DNA of 64,000 nucleotides. Origin: Amycolatopsis sp. CA-230715 (GTDB lineage: Bacteria; Actinomycetota; Actinomycetes; Mycobacteriales; Pseudonocardiaceae). The notes under the pieces are model-generated. The model saw only the letters and a list, made by a program, of their open reading frames with translations, was not told the origin of the DNA and searched no databases. Positions within the stretch are counted from its first letter, which is position 1; every line of letters begins with the position of its first letter. The stretch lies in NCBI RefSeq assembly GCF_018736145.1, contig NZ_CP059997.1, forward strand, positions 1,425,501 through 1,489,500, read 5' to 3'. The translations under genes and the position numbers were made by a program. Shown in pieces: positions 23,650 through 31,826 of the stretch.

Positions 23650-24750
23650 TCAGCCCACCACCATCCTGGTCAGCGCCCGCTCGGCACCCCGGGCGAGTTC
23701 GAGGTCTTCCCTGGTCGTCACGAGCAGCACCGCCGGGCCGGCGCCCGCGACGCTGAGCATCCGATCGCCGGGGACCCCGTCCGGCAGATCCGGCACCCGC
23801 ACGCCGAGCACCCGCAGCCCGCGGGCGATGTCGACGACCACGGCGGGCTGGTGGTCGCTGACGCCACCGGTGAACACGATCGCGTCGATCCGGTCCAGGC
23901 TCATCGCCGCGGCCCCGATCTCGCGGCGGATGCGGTGCCGGTAGACCTCGAGCGCCAGCACCGCGTCACGGTTGCCGGCGGCCGCGGCGGCCGTGACCGC
24001 CCTGACGTCGCCACTGGTCCCGCTCATCCCGGCCAGGCCGGAGCGGTGGTTCAGTGCGTCGCTCATCTCGTCCGGGGACATCGGCGCGGTCCGCATGACG
24101 TGCAGGAGCAGTCCCGGATCGATCGATCCCGACCTGGTCGCCATCGCGGCGCCTTCCAGCGGGGTGTACCCCATGCTGGTGTCCACGCTCCTGCCGTCCT
24201 TGATCGAGGTCACCGACACGCCAGCGCCGAGGTGGCAGCACACGATCCGCAGCGCGTCGGCGTCGCGGTGGAGCATCCGCGCGGCGCCCCGCAGTGCCGA
24301 CTGGCAGGACAGCCCGTGGAAACCGTACCGGCGCAACCGGTTCTGCCTGGTCCAGCTCCGTGGCAGCGGGTAGTGCGCGGCCGCGTCGGGCAGATGCGCG
24401 TGGAACGCCGTGTCGAAGCACGCCACCACCGGCACCTCCGGGACCACTCGCATCGCTTCTCGCGCGACAGCAAGCGAAAGTGGCTGGTGCACCGGCGCGA
24501 ACGGCACCAGTCGCTCCAATGTGGACATCATGGGCGCGGCAAGCTCGGCCGGTTCCTTCCGCGCACCACCGTGGACGAACCGAATCGCGACGGCGTCGGG
24601 CGTCTGCCAGCGCCGGATCGCCTCGCCGACCGGCGCCTCGACACCGTCCGCGCCGGAAATCGGCCAAGCCGCCCATCCGACGGCGGCCCCGTCGACGACC
24701 ATCGAGGCCTTCAGGCTCGACGAGCCGGGGTTCAAGGTCAGCACACGCAT
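23650..24750 (-). CDS. ackA: Acetate kinase
   Basis: 366 residues, slightly short for the family. Motifs: VLTLNPGSSSLK at the start, RYGFHGLS, HLGAGVSVTSI, SVDTSMGYTPLEGAAMATRSG and IVFTGGVSDHQP. Catalyses acetyl-phosphate + ADP to acetate + ATP. No phosphotransacetylase gene is in the window; the acetyl-phosphate could come from the phosphoketolase encoded at 27926. Lies 18 bp downstream of the ADP-forming acyl-CoA synthetase fusion on the same strand. Confidence 0.92.
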   Translation of the reverse strand: MRVLTLNPGSSSLKASMVVDGAAVGWAAWPISGADGVEAPVGEAIRRWQTPDAVAIRFVHGGARKEPAELAAPMMSTLERLVPFAPVHQPLSLAVAREAMRVVPEVPVVACFDTAFHAHLPDAAAHYPLPRSWTRQNRLRRYGFHGLSCQSALRGAARMLHRDADALRIVCCHLGAGVSVTSIKDGRSVDTSMGYTPLEGAAMATRSGSIDPGLLLHVMRTAPMSPDEMSDALNHRSGLAGMSGTSGDVRAVTAAAAAGNRDAVLALEVYRHRIRREIGAAAMSLDRIDAIVFTGGVSDHQPAVVVDIARGLRVLGVRVPDLPDGVPGDRMLSVAGAGPAVLLVTTREDLELARGAERALTRMVVG

Positions 24751-24768
24751 GGTCGCTCCTCCATCGGG

Positions 24769-27408
24769 TCAGGGTGTGAGAGTGCGAAGCAACGGATCTG
24801 CCGGCGCGCACCGCTCCCAGCGGATCCGGATGTCCAAGGCAACGCATCCGTTCGCGGCGACCCTGACCGGATTGAGGTCGAGCTCGGCGATTTCGGGCAG
24901 CAGCACGGCCAGCGCGCCGAGGCGCACCAGCAGATCGTGCACGGCCGCCCGGTCGATCCCGGTGGCCCAGAGCGCGTCCGAGGACCGCAAACCGTCCAGC
25001 ATCAGATCGGCGTCGGTGGCGGTGACCGGAGCGAGCCGGGCCGAATGATCGGCGACCAGATCGGTGTCGGTGCCCCCGAGCCCGAACACGACCAGCGGGC
25101 CGAACACGGCGTCGGACCGGATCCCCAGCACGAGATCGCGGCCGGGCGGGGCCATCGGCTGCACGAGCACGCCGCGCAACCGGGAACCGAACCGGGCGCG
25201 CAGCTCCCGGTGCGCACCGCGAACGGCGTCGGCGTCGGGCAGCCCGAGCACCACCGCGCCGCTCGCGCTCTTGTGCAGCACGCCTTCGGCGTCGGCCTTC
25301 AGCACCACGGGACCGCCGAACGTCTCCAAGGCCGCGACCGCATCGTCCTCAGTGGACGCGTATCGGCTCGCGGTCACCGGGAACCCAGCCACCTTCAGCA
25401 CTTCTTCGCACTGCTGCGGCGAAAGCCAGTTCGCATCGGCCGGGATCAGGTCCGCGACCGTCCTGAGCGCGGCGGTGTCCAGCGTTTCCGGGGTCGGCCC
25501 CGCCGGGCGGTGGCGCCAGCGCGCGTACCGGGACAAGGCTGCCAGTACCGCCGCGGCATCCACGACGTCGGCGTAGGAGGCGGTGGCCGGTCGTCCCGGC
25601 GCGTAGTCCACCGGCTTCACCCGTTCCACCTGGCCCGGCCGCACCAGGAGCACCGTCTTGGCCGCGCGGTCCAGTAGCGGCGCGAGCGCGCCCTGCGGGT
25701 CGCCGACCGCCGTGGGCACCGTGATCACCAGCACCGCGTCGACGCCCTCGTCACCGAGCAGGATCCGCAGCGCCTCGCTGAAGATGATGGCGGGCACGGC
25801 CGCGGTGGTGTCGACCGGATTGGACACGGAGGCCTGCGAAGGCAGGACGGCACGAAGCCGATCCGCGGTACCGCGGGACAACGGCGTGAGAACGAGGCCG
25901 TCGCGTTCGCACGCGTCGGCCGCGAGCACACCCGCGCCACCGGCGTTGCTGATCACCGCGACCTTCGAGCCGCCTGGCAGGGGTTGCCAGGAAAGGGCGG
26001 CGACCACGTCCGCGACGGCGGACAGCGAGTCGACGGCGATCACGCCGGCCTGCTCGTAGAGCGCTTCGCGGAGCACGACGGGGGTGGCCGCGGCGGCGGT
26101 GTGGGACGCGGCGGCGGACCTCGCGGTCTCACCGGTGCCCACCCGGACCGCGACTACCGGCTTGGTCCTGGCGAGCGCTCTCGCCAGCCGCGTGAACCGC
26201 CTCGGGTTGCCGAAGGACTCCAGGTACAGCACGGCGATCTCGGTCCGGCGGTCGTTCCCCCACCACGCGAGCAGGTCGTTTCCGCTGACGTCGTACTTGT
26301 CCCCGGTGGAGACCACGGACGAGATGCCGAGCCCCAGTGACGCCAGTGCGCCCGCGAGCGCTATCGCGACGCCACCGGACTGCGTCACCACCCCGACCCG
26401 TCCCGCCGGTACGGGGCCGGCGAGAAACGTGGCATCGAGTTCCTGGCCCGGTTCGGTGCTGGCGACGCCGAGGCAGTTGGGACCCACCATCCGCAGGCCG
26501 TACCGGCGGATCGACCGCCGCATCCGTTCCTCGTGCGGTGTCCCGGTGATCCCCGACGAGATGACTACGACGGCGCGCACGCCCGACCGGCCGCACTCCT
26601 CGACCGCGTCGGCGGCTTCCGGTGGTGGAAGGCAGATCACGGCCAGTTCGGGCGGATCGGCCAGCGCGGTCACCGAGCGAGCCGACGGGACGCCGAGAAC
26701 CTGGTCAGTGCGGGGGTTCACGACGGCGACCCGGGCGTGGTCGCCGCTTCGGAGGAGGTTCGCCAGCACCGCGTGCCCCACCGAGCTTTCGCGCCGTCCG
26801 GCGCCGATCACCGCGACCGAAGCGGGCCGAAGGACGTGGGCAAGGCTCGCTTCTTCGGCCGCGCGATCGCGGCCGGTGACCGCGCGGCGATACCGGTCGT
26901 CGGGGTTCAGCCGGACCGTCGCGAGCACCTCCGGCCCGTCGCGGTCGAGTTCGTAGGGCAGGCCGAGGTCCGCCAGCACCCGCAGCATCGCCGAGTTCTC
27001 GGCCAGCACCTCCGCCACGAAGACCCGGAGGTGGTGCTGCCTGCCGATCGACACGAGGTGCTCGAGCAGTTGGGTCGCGACCCCGTGCGCCTGTACCGAG
27101 GCGTCGACGACGAGCGCGATCTCCGCGTACGCGCTGTCGTCGAGCACCTCGTAGTGCGCTACTCCGACCAACTCGTCTCGGAGGAAGCACCCGACGGCGG
27201 CATGCCGCTCGCCCGTCTCGGTCGCGATCTTGGCGGCGAGTGCGTCGTCCCGCGACGCGCCGGTCCCGAAGAACCGGAGATACCGGTCGTGCTCGCTGAG
27301 CCGCTCGTGCAGGGCGAGCACCGTCGCGGTGTCCGGCGGCCCGAGCGCCCGCACCGCGGCCACGGCCCCATCCGCGAGCAGCACTCGCGCCGTCGGTTCG
27401 GAAGACAT
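24769..27408 (-). CDS. GNAT acetyltransferase fused to ADP-forming acetyl-CoA synthetase
   Basis: 879 residues from ATG 27408 (AAAGGGAAATCC upstream; longer upstream frames cross the promoter). Order: GNAT domain ~10-165 (AEIALVVDASVQAHGVATQLLEHL in two parts of the acetyl-CoA loop), CoA-binding domain ~185-310 (VAVIGAGRRESSVGHAVL), ligase domain with phosphohistidine His436 in AAASHTAAA, and C-terminal ATP-grasp ~670-870 (GGPVVLKADAEGVLHKSASG). Because the His and ATP-grasp motifs are kept, it may make ATP from acetyl-CoA + ADP + Pi while the GNAT part acetylates lysines, as in Pat/PatZ-type proteins. GNAT at the N-terminus is the reverse of E. coli PatZ. Confidence 0.85.
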   Translation of the reverse strand: MSSEPTARVLLADGAVAAVRALGPPDTATVLALHERLSEHDRYLRFFGTGASRDDALAAKIATETGERHAAVGCFLRDELVGVAHYEVLDDSAYAEIALVVDASVQAHGVATQLLEHLVSIGRQHHLRVFVAEVLAENSAMLRVLADLGLPYELDRDGPEVLATVRLNPDDRYRRAVTGRDRAAEEASLAHVLRPASVAVIGAGRRESSVGHAVLANLLRSGDHARVAVVNPRTDQVLGVPSARSVTALADPPELAVICLPPPEAADAVEECGRSGVRAVVVISSGITGTPHEERMRRSIRRYGLRMVGPNCLGVASTEPGQELDATFLAGPVPAGRVGVVTQSGGVAIALAGALASLGLGISSVVSTGDKYDVSGNDLLAWWGNDRRTEIAVLYLESFGNPRRFTRLARALARTKPVVAVRVGTGETARSAAASHTAAAATPVVLREALYEQAGVIAVDSLSAVADVVAALSWQPLPGGSKVAVISNAGGAGVLAADACERDGLVLTPLSRGTADRLRAVLPSQASVSNPVDTTAAVPAIIFSEALRILLGDEGVDAVLVITVPTAVGDPQGALAPLLDRAAKTVLLVRPGQVERVKPVDYAPGRPATASYADVVDAAAVLAALSRYARWRHRPAGPTPETLDTAALRTVADLIPADANWLSPQQCEEVLKVAGFPVTASRYASTEDDAVAALETFGGPVVLKADAEGVLHKSASGAVVLGLPDADAVRGAHRELRARFGSRLRGVLVQPMAPPGRDLVLGIRSDAVFGPLVVFGLGGTDTDLVADHSARLAPVTATDADLMLDGLRSSDALWATGIDRAAVHDLLVRLGALAVLLPEIAELDLNPVRVAANGCVALDIRIRWERCAPADPLLRTLTP

Positions 27409-27507
27409 GGATTTCCCTTTCGGCGAACGGTGAACGCGCTTCGGCCTCTGCTCCCAGCACACCCCGCGAGCCACCGGTGAAGCTGTGGCCGGACTGCCCG
27501 AACCGCG

Positions 27508-27549
27508 AGGACCTACGTCACCAGCCACCGGGCTAGGGACTTTGGGCCC
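27508..27549. promoter_or_regulatory. Pair of DosR-like boxes between synthetase fusion and DUF1876 gene
   Basis: AGGAC-CTAC-GTCAC (27508-27521) and GGGAC-TTTG-GGCCC (27536-27549), 28 bp apart, in a 192-bp divergent spacer. The second is 52 bp upstream of the Rv1738-like gene; in mycobacteria Rv1738 is also preceded by DosR boxes. Confidence 0.65.
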
Positions 27550-27600
27550 TGTCTTCGGGCCCGGCGGCGATGCGAACGTCTGCCACCGAACGGAGGAGAT

Positions 27601-27882
27601 ATGAACGGACATCCGGACCAGTGGCCGATCGCGATCACGACCGGCCATACCGCCCACCGCGCCCGCGCCCGGGCGACGCTCACCACCACCGACGGCGCCA
27701 CGTTCGCCGGGATCGGCATCGCCGAACGCGGTACCACCGAAGGTGGCACGCCGCAGGTCGCGAACTACCTTGCCGTCGCCAGGGCCCTGTCGGACCTCAC
27801 CGCGGAACTGCTGGAGGCCGTCACGGCGGACATCGAGGCGAGCACGGCGCACCTGTTCGCCCAGCCGAGCGGCCGCGGCTGA
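27601..27882 (+). CDS. DUF1876 (Rv1738-like) dormancy protein
   Basis: 93 residues; ATG 27601 with GGAGGAGAT upstream. Contains ARATLTTTDGATFAGIGIA and the hallmark NYLAVARALSDLTAELL, as in Rv1738, one of the most hypoxia-induced mycobacterial proteins, whose fold resembles ribosome hibernation factors. A role in ribosome inactivation is therefore plausible but unproven. Single-gene unit between a box pair and a perfect terminator. Confidence 0.87.
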   Translation: MNGHPDQWPIAITTGHTAHRARARATLTTTDGATFAGIGIAERGTTEGGTPQVANYLAVARALSDLTAELLEAVTADIEASTAHLFAQPSGRG

Positions 27883-27888
27883 CCGGTT

Positions 27889-27920
27889 CCGCCGTCCACT
27901 GTGGACACAGTGGACGGCGG
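27889..27920. terminator. Perfect bidirectional hairpin
   Basis: CCGCCGTCCACTGTG (27889-27903) and its exact complement CACAGTGGACGGCGG (27906-27920) around GA. It ends the DUF1876 unit and the long leftward phosphoketolase operon. Confidence 0.88.
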
Positions 27921-27925
27921 GGAGG

Positions 27926-30304
27926 TCATCGTGGTGCCGCGGTGGCCCCGTCCCAGGACCAGTTCCGGATCTCGGGCAGGTCCTCGCCGTGTTCGCGGAT
28001 CCACGCGTGGTGGCGCGCCTGCGCTTCGGTCATCCGCTGGCGTGCCTGACCCGCGGTGGCCACGAGTCCGGGCACGCGGTCGATCACGTCGATCACGAGC
28101 TGGAACCGGTCCATGCTGTTGAGCACGAGCATGTCGAACGGGGTGGTGGTCGTGCCGTGTTCGGTGTAGCCGCGCACGTGCAGGTTGTGGTGGTTGCCGC
28201 GCCGGTAGGAGAGGCGGTGGATCAGCCACGGGTAGCCGTGGTAGGCGAAGATGACCGGCCGGTCCGGGGTGAACAGCGCGTCGAACTCGCGGTCGCTCAT
28301 CCCGTGCGGGTGTTCGGCTTCGGGTTGCAGGCGCATCAGATCGACCACGTTGACCACCCGCACGGCCAGCTCCGGCACCAGTTCGCGCAGCAGCGCGGCC
28401 GCCGCGAGCACCTCCAGGGTCGGTGCGTCACCGGCGCAGGCCAGCACCACGTCGGGTTCGCGCTCGGGGTGCGCGCTCGCCCAGTCCCAAATGGACACAC
28501 CACGGGCGCAGTGCAGCGCGGCCTGCTCCGGGTCGAGCCAGTCCGGGGTGTCGTTCTTGCCCGCCACCACGACGTTGACGTAATCGCGGCTGCGCAGGCA
28601 GTGGTCCATGACGTGCAGGAGCGTGTTGGTGTCGGGCGGGAAGTACACCCGCACCACCTCGGCGCTCTTGTTCGCGACGTGGTCGACGAAACCCGGGTCC
28701 TGGTGGGAAAACCCGTTGTGATCCTGCCGCCACACGTGCGAGGTGAGCAGGTAGTTGAACGAGGCGACGGGCCGCCGCCACGGGATTCCCCGGTGCACCT
28801 TCAGCCATTTCACGTGCTGGTTCACCATCGAGTCCACGATGTGCGTGAACGCTTCGTAGCACGAGAACAGCCCGTGCCGCCCGGTCAGCAGGTAGCCTTC
28901 GAGCCAGCCCTGGCAAAGGTGTTCCGACAGCACTTCCAGCACACGACCGTTGACGGCCAGGTGCTCGTCCACCGGCTCGACAGCGGCCTGCCATTCCTTG
29001 TTCGTCGCCTCGAACACCGCGTCGAGCCGGTTCGACGCGGTCTCGTCCGGGCCGAACAGGCGGAAGTTGCCCCGGCCCGCGTTAAGCCGGAACACGTCGC
29101 GCAGGTAGCGGCCCAGCGCCCTGGTCGGCTCCGTCGCGCTCACCCCCGGCCGCGCCACCGCCACCGAATACTCGCCGGCACGCGGCAACGCGAGTGGCCG
29201 CAGAACGGAACCGCCGTTCGCGTGCGGGCTCGCGCCCATCCTCCGCGCGCCACGGGGAATCAACGCGGAGACGAGGTTGCCCGGCCTGCCGTCGTGGTCG
29301 AACAGCTCGTGCGGCCGGTAGGACCGCAGCCACCGCTCCAGATCCTCGAGATGCTCGGGATTTTCCCGCGGCGACGCGAGCGGCACCTGGTGGGCGCGCC
29401 AGGTACCCTCCACCCGATGGCCGTCCACAAGGGACGGTCCGGTCCAGCCTTTGGGGCTGCGCAGCACGATCATCGGCCACACCGGCCGGGTACCCCGCTC
29501 CCTGATCCGGCGGTACTCCGCCACGATTTCGTCCATGGTGGCCGCCATCGCCTGGTGCATCGTCACCGGATCAGCACCCTCGACATAGCGCGGCGCGTAG
29601 CCGTACCCGCGCAACAACGCGTCGAGTTCGTCGTGCCCGATCCGCGCCAGCACCGTCGGGTTGGCGATCTTGTACCCGTTGAGGTGCAGAATCGGCAACA
29701 CCACACCGTCACGCGTCGGATCGAGGAACTTGTTGGCGTGCCAACTCGTCGCCAACGGCCCCGTCTCCGCCTCCCCATCACCAACGACACACGCGACCAC
29801 GAGATCCGGATTGTCGAACGCCGCCCCGAAAGCGTGCGCGAGGGAGTACCCGAGCTCACCACCCTCATGGATCGAACCAGGCACCTGCGGCGCGACATGA
29901 CTCGGCACACCACCGGGAAAGGAGAACTGCCGGAACAACGCCTCCATCCCCGCGGCATCCCGGGTGACCTCCGGCCACGCCTCGGTATAACTGCCTTCCA
30001 GCCAGGTGTTCGCCAGCAGCGCCGGACCACCATGACCAGGACCGGTCACGAACAACGCGTCGAACCCATGCGTGACGATCGCGCGGTTGAGATGGGCGTA
30101 GACGAAGTTGAGGCCGGGCGAAGTGCCCCAGTGCCCCAGCAACCTCGGCTTGACGTGCTCCGGCCGCAACGGCTCGGTCAACAGCGGGTTGGCCAGCAGG
30201 TAGATCTGACACGCCGCGAGGTAGTTGGCCGCACGCCACTGGGCGTCGACCTGCGCCAGCTCCTTCTTGCCCAGCACGCCCTCGGATGTTTCGACGGCGG
30301 TCAT
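27926..30304 (-). CDS. xfp: Phosphoketolase
   Basis: 792 residues from ATG 30304 (overlaps the USP stop as ATGA). Family motifs: LGHWGTSPGLNFVYAHLNR, VTGPGHGGPA, the TPP motif GDGEAETGPLATSWHANKF, SHVWRQDHNGFSHQDPGF, FPPDTNTLLHVMDHCLRS and HGYPWLIHRLSYRR. Splits xylulose-5-phosphate (and usually fructose-6-phosphate) with phosphate into acetyl-phosphate plus glyceraldehyde-3-phosphate or erythrose-4-phosphate. Product fits the acetate kinase nearby and GAPDH at 39363. Last gene of the long stress operon that begins with the USP at 36628. Confidence 0.93.
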   Translation of the reverse strand: MTAVETSEGVLGKKELAQVDAQWRAANYLAACQIYLLANPLLTEPLRPEHVKPRLLGHWGTSPGLNFVYAHLNRAIVTHGFDALFVTGPGHGGPALLANTWLEGSYTEAWPEVTRDAAGMEALFRQFSFPGGVPSHVAPQVPGSIHEGGELGYSLAHAFGAAFDNPDLVVACVVGDGEAETGPLATSWHANKFLDPTRDGVVLPILHLNGYKIANPTVLARIGHDELDALLRGYGYAPRYVEGADPVTMHQAMAATMDEIVAEYRRIRERGTRPVWPMIVLRSPKGWTGPSLVDGHRVEGTWRAHQVPLASPRENPEHLEDLERWLRSYRPHELFDHDGRPGNLVSALIPRGARRMGASPHANGGSVLRPLALPRAGEYSVAVARPGVSATEPTRALGRYLRDVFRLNAGRGNFRLFGPDETASNRLDAVFEATNKEWQAAVEPVDEHLAVNGRVLEVLSEHLCQGWLEGYLLTGRHGLFSCYEAFTHIVDSMVNQHVKWLKVHRGIPWRRPVASFNYLLTSHVWRQDHNGFSHQDPGFVDHVANKSAEVVRVYFPPDTNTLLHVMDHCLRSRDYVNVVVAGKNDTPDWLDPEQAALHCARGVSIWDWASAHPEREPDVVLACAGDAPTLEVLAAAALLRELVPELAVRVVNVVDLMRLQPEAEHPHGMSDREFDALFTPDRPVIFAYHGYPWLIHRLSYRRGNHHNLHVRGYTEHGTTTTPFDMLVLNSMDRFQLVIDVIDRVPGLVATAGQARQRMTEAQARHHAWIREHGEDLPEIRNWSWDGATAAPR

Positions 30305-31194
30305 GCGTCGTCCTGGCTCGGGACGACGAGGACGGGGCATTCGGCGTGCTGGACCAGTGCCTGACTGGTCGAGCCGAGCAGCATGCCGCGGAACCCGCCA
30401 CGACCACGCGTACCAACCACGACGAGCTGTGCGACGGCGGACTGCTCGATCAACACGTGCCGGGCGCGGTCACGCACCAGATGACGACGCACCTGCACAT
30501 CCGGGTACTTCTCCTGCCACCCGGCAAGCCGCTCCGCGAACAGGCGCTCCTCACCCTCTTCGAGGGATTGCCATTCCGGCACGAGCCGAGCGGTCCCGTA
30601 GACGTCGTCGTAGGTGACATCGCTCCAGGCGTGCACGGCGACCAGTTCGGCTCCCCGGTGGGAAGCCTCCTCGAACGCGTACTCGATCGCGGGCTCACTG
30701 CTCGGGGTACCGTCCACCCCCACCACGACGAGCCCCGACGTGGGCACATACGTGGTGTGATTGCGGCCCCGCACCACCACGACCGGGCAGTGCCCGTGCC
30801 GCGACACCGCCGCGGCGGTGGACCCGACGAGCATCCCGGTGAAACCACCCTTGCCCGAAGCACCGACCACCACCATCGGCGCCTCCTTCGACAACTCGAT
30901 CAGCAGCGGGCTCGGCGCGTCCACCGGCATCGCGGTGGTCACCGGCAGGTCACCACCGGAGAGGGCGGTTTCCTTGGCCTCGCTGACGAACTGCTCCCCC
31001 GCTTCCCGCACCGCGTCGAACAACGGGGGTCCCGCGAGCCCTCCCCCGTAGTACAACTCGCTCATCCGCAGGCCGTGCACGATGCGGAGGCCGAGGTGGC
31101 GCCGCCTGGCTTCGTCCGCGGCCCAGAGGACCGCCTGCTTCGATCCGGCGGAGCCGTCGACTCCCACCACGATCTCGCCGCTGTTCGTCTTCAC
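30301..31194 (-). CDS. Tandem universal stress protein
   Basis: 297 residues from GTG 31194 (GTGA overlap with the CBS stop). Domain 1 starts EIVVGVDGSAGSKQAVLWAADEA and ends VVVGASGKGGFTGMLVGSTA; domain 2 starts LVVVGVDGTPSSEPAIEYAFEEA and ends VVVGTRGRGGFRGMLLGSTSQ. Both keep the G-2X-G-9X-G(S/T) ATP-binding motif. Comparable to the tandem USPs of the mycobacterial DosR regulon (such as Rv1996, Rv2005c, Rv2623). Overlaps phosphoketolase by 4 bp. Confidence 0.9.
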   Translation of the reverse strand: MKTNSGEIVVGVDGSAGSKQAVLWAADEARRRHLGLRIVHGLRMSELYYGGGLAGPPLFDAVREAGEQFVSEAKETALSGGDLPVTTAMPVDAPSPLLIELSKEAPMVVVGASGKGGFTGMLVGSTAAAVSRHGHCPVVVVRGRNHTTYVPTSGLVVVGVDGTPSSEPAIEYAFEEASHRGAELVAVHAWSDVTYDDVYGTARLVPEWQSLEEGEERLFAERLAGWQEKYPDVQVRRHLVRDRARHVLIEQSAVAQLVVVGTRGRGGFRGMLLGSTSQALVQHAECPVLVVPSQDDA

Positions 31195-31799
31195 TGGTCG
31201 TTCCCCTTCGCGGTAACGGATACGGTTTCGGCTGACGCGCAGCCGGGAACTGCTTCGGCCAGCAGCGTGGCGACGTGGCGGTCCGTGGCGTCGTCGAAGG
31301 CGTCGGTGATCCGGACGGCGCCGTCGCGCACCTCGACGGTCCACCGGCCGTTGCCGCCGTAGATCTCCAGCCGGTGGCGGACGTCGGCGGCGATCGCGCT
31401 GTCCTCGCGCGCCAGCACCCGCACCACGTCACCCCTGGTGACGATTCCGACCACAGTGGACCCATCGACGATCGGCATCGCGCGGATGCGGCTGTCGACC
31501 AGCGCCTGGCACACTTCGGCCACGTCGGCGCCCGCGCTCATCGCGGTCGCCGGGGTGGTCATCACCGCTTCGACCGTGTTCGCCGCGGCGTGCCAGTCCG
31601 GGTCGCTGTGGCGCGCGTCCGGCGGAACCCGGTCCTTGATCAGGTCGGCTTCGGTCACGATGCCGATCAGCCGATCGTCTTCGTCCACCACCGGCAGCGC
31701 GGTGAACCCGTGCGACGCCAGCACCTTCGCGGCGTCCTTGACCGTCGTGTCCGGTCCCGCGGTCAGCACCGGCGCGGTCATCAAGTCGCGAGCGCGCAT
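31191..31799 (-). CDS. CBS-CBS-BON domain protein
   Basis: 202 residues. CBS pair at 1-~135 (MRARDLMTAPVLTAGPDTTV, GFTALPVVDEDDRLIGIVTEADLI; VEAVMTTPATAMSAG, AMPIVDGSTVVGIVTRGDVV), then a BON-like C-terminal domain (~140-200). CBS pairs sense adenosine ligands; BON domains associate with phospholipids or partner proteins. The mycobacterial analogue Hrp1 (Rv2626c) has only the CBS pair. A DosR-like box lies 84 bp upstream inside the end of the CHAD gene. Confidence 0.85.
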   Translation of the reverse strand: MRARDLMTAPVLTAGPDTTVKDAAKVLASHGFTALPVVDEDDRLIGIVTEADLIKDRVPPDARHSDPDWHAAANTVEAVMTTPATAMSAGADVAEVCQALVDSRIRAMPIVDGSTVVGIVTRGDVVRVLAREDSAIAADVRHRLEIYGGNGRWTVEVRDGAVRITDAFDDATDRHVATLLAEAVPGCASAETVSVTAKGNDQ

Positions 31800-31826
31800 T
31801 GTCGCCTCCCTGTTCGCTCTGGTCGA

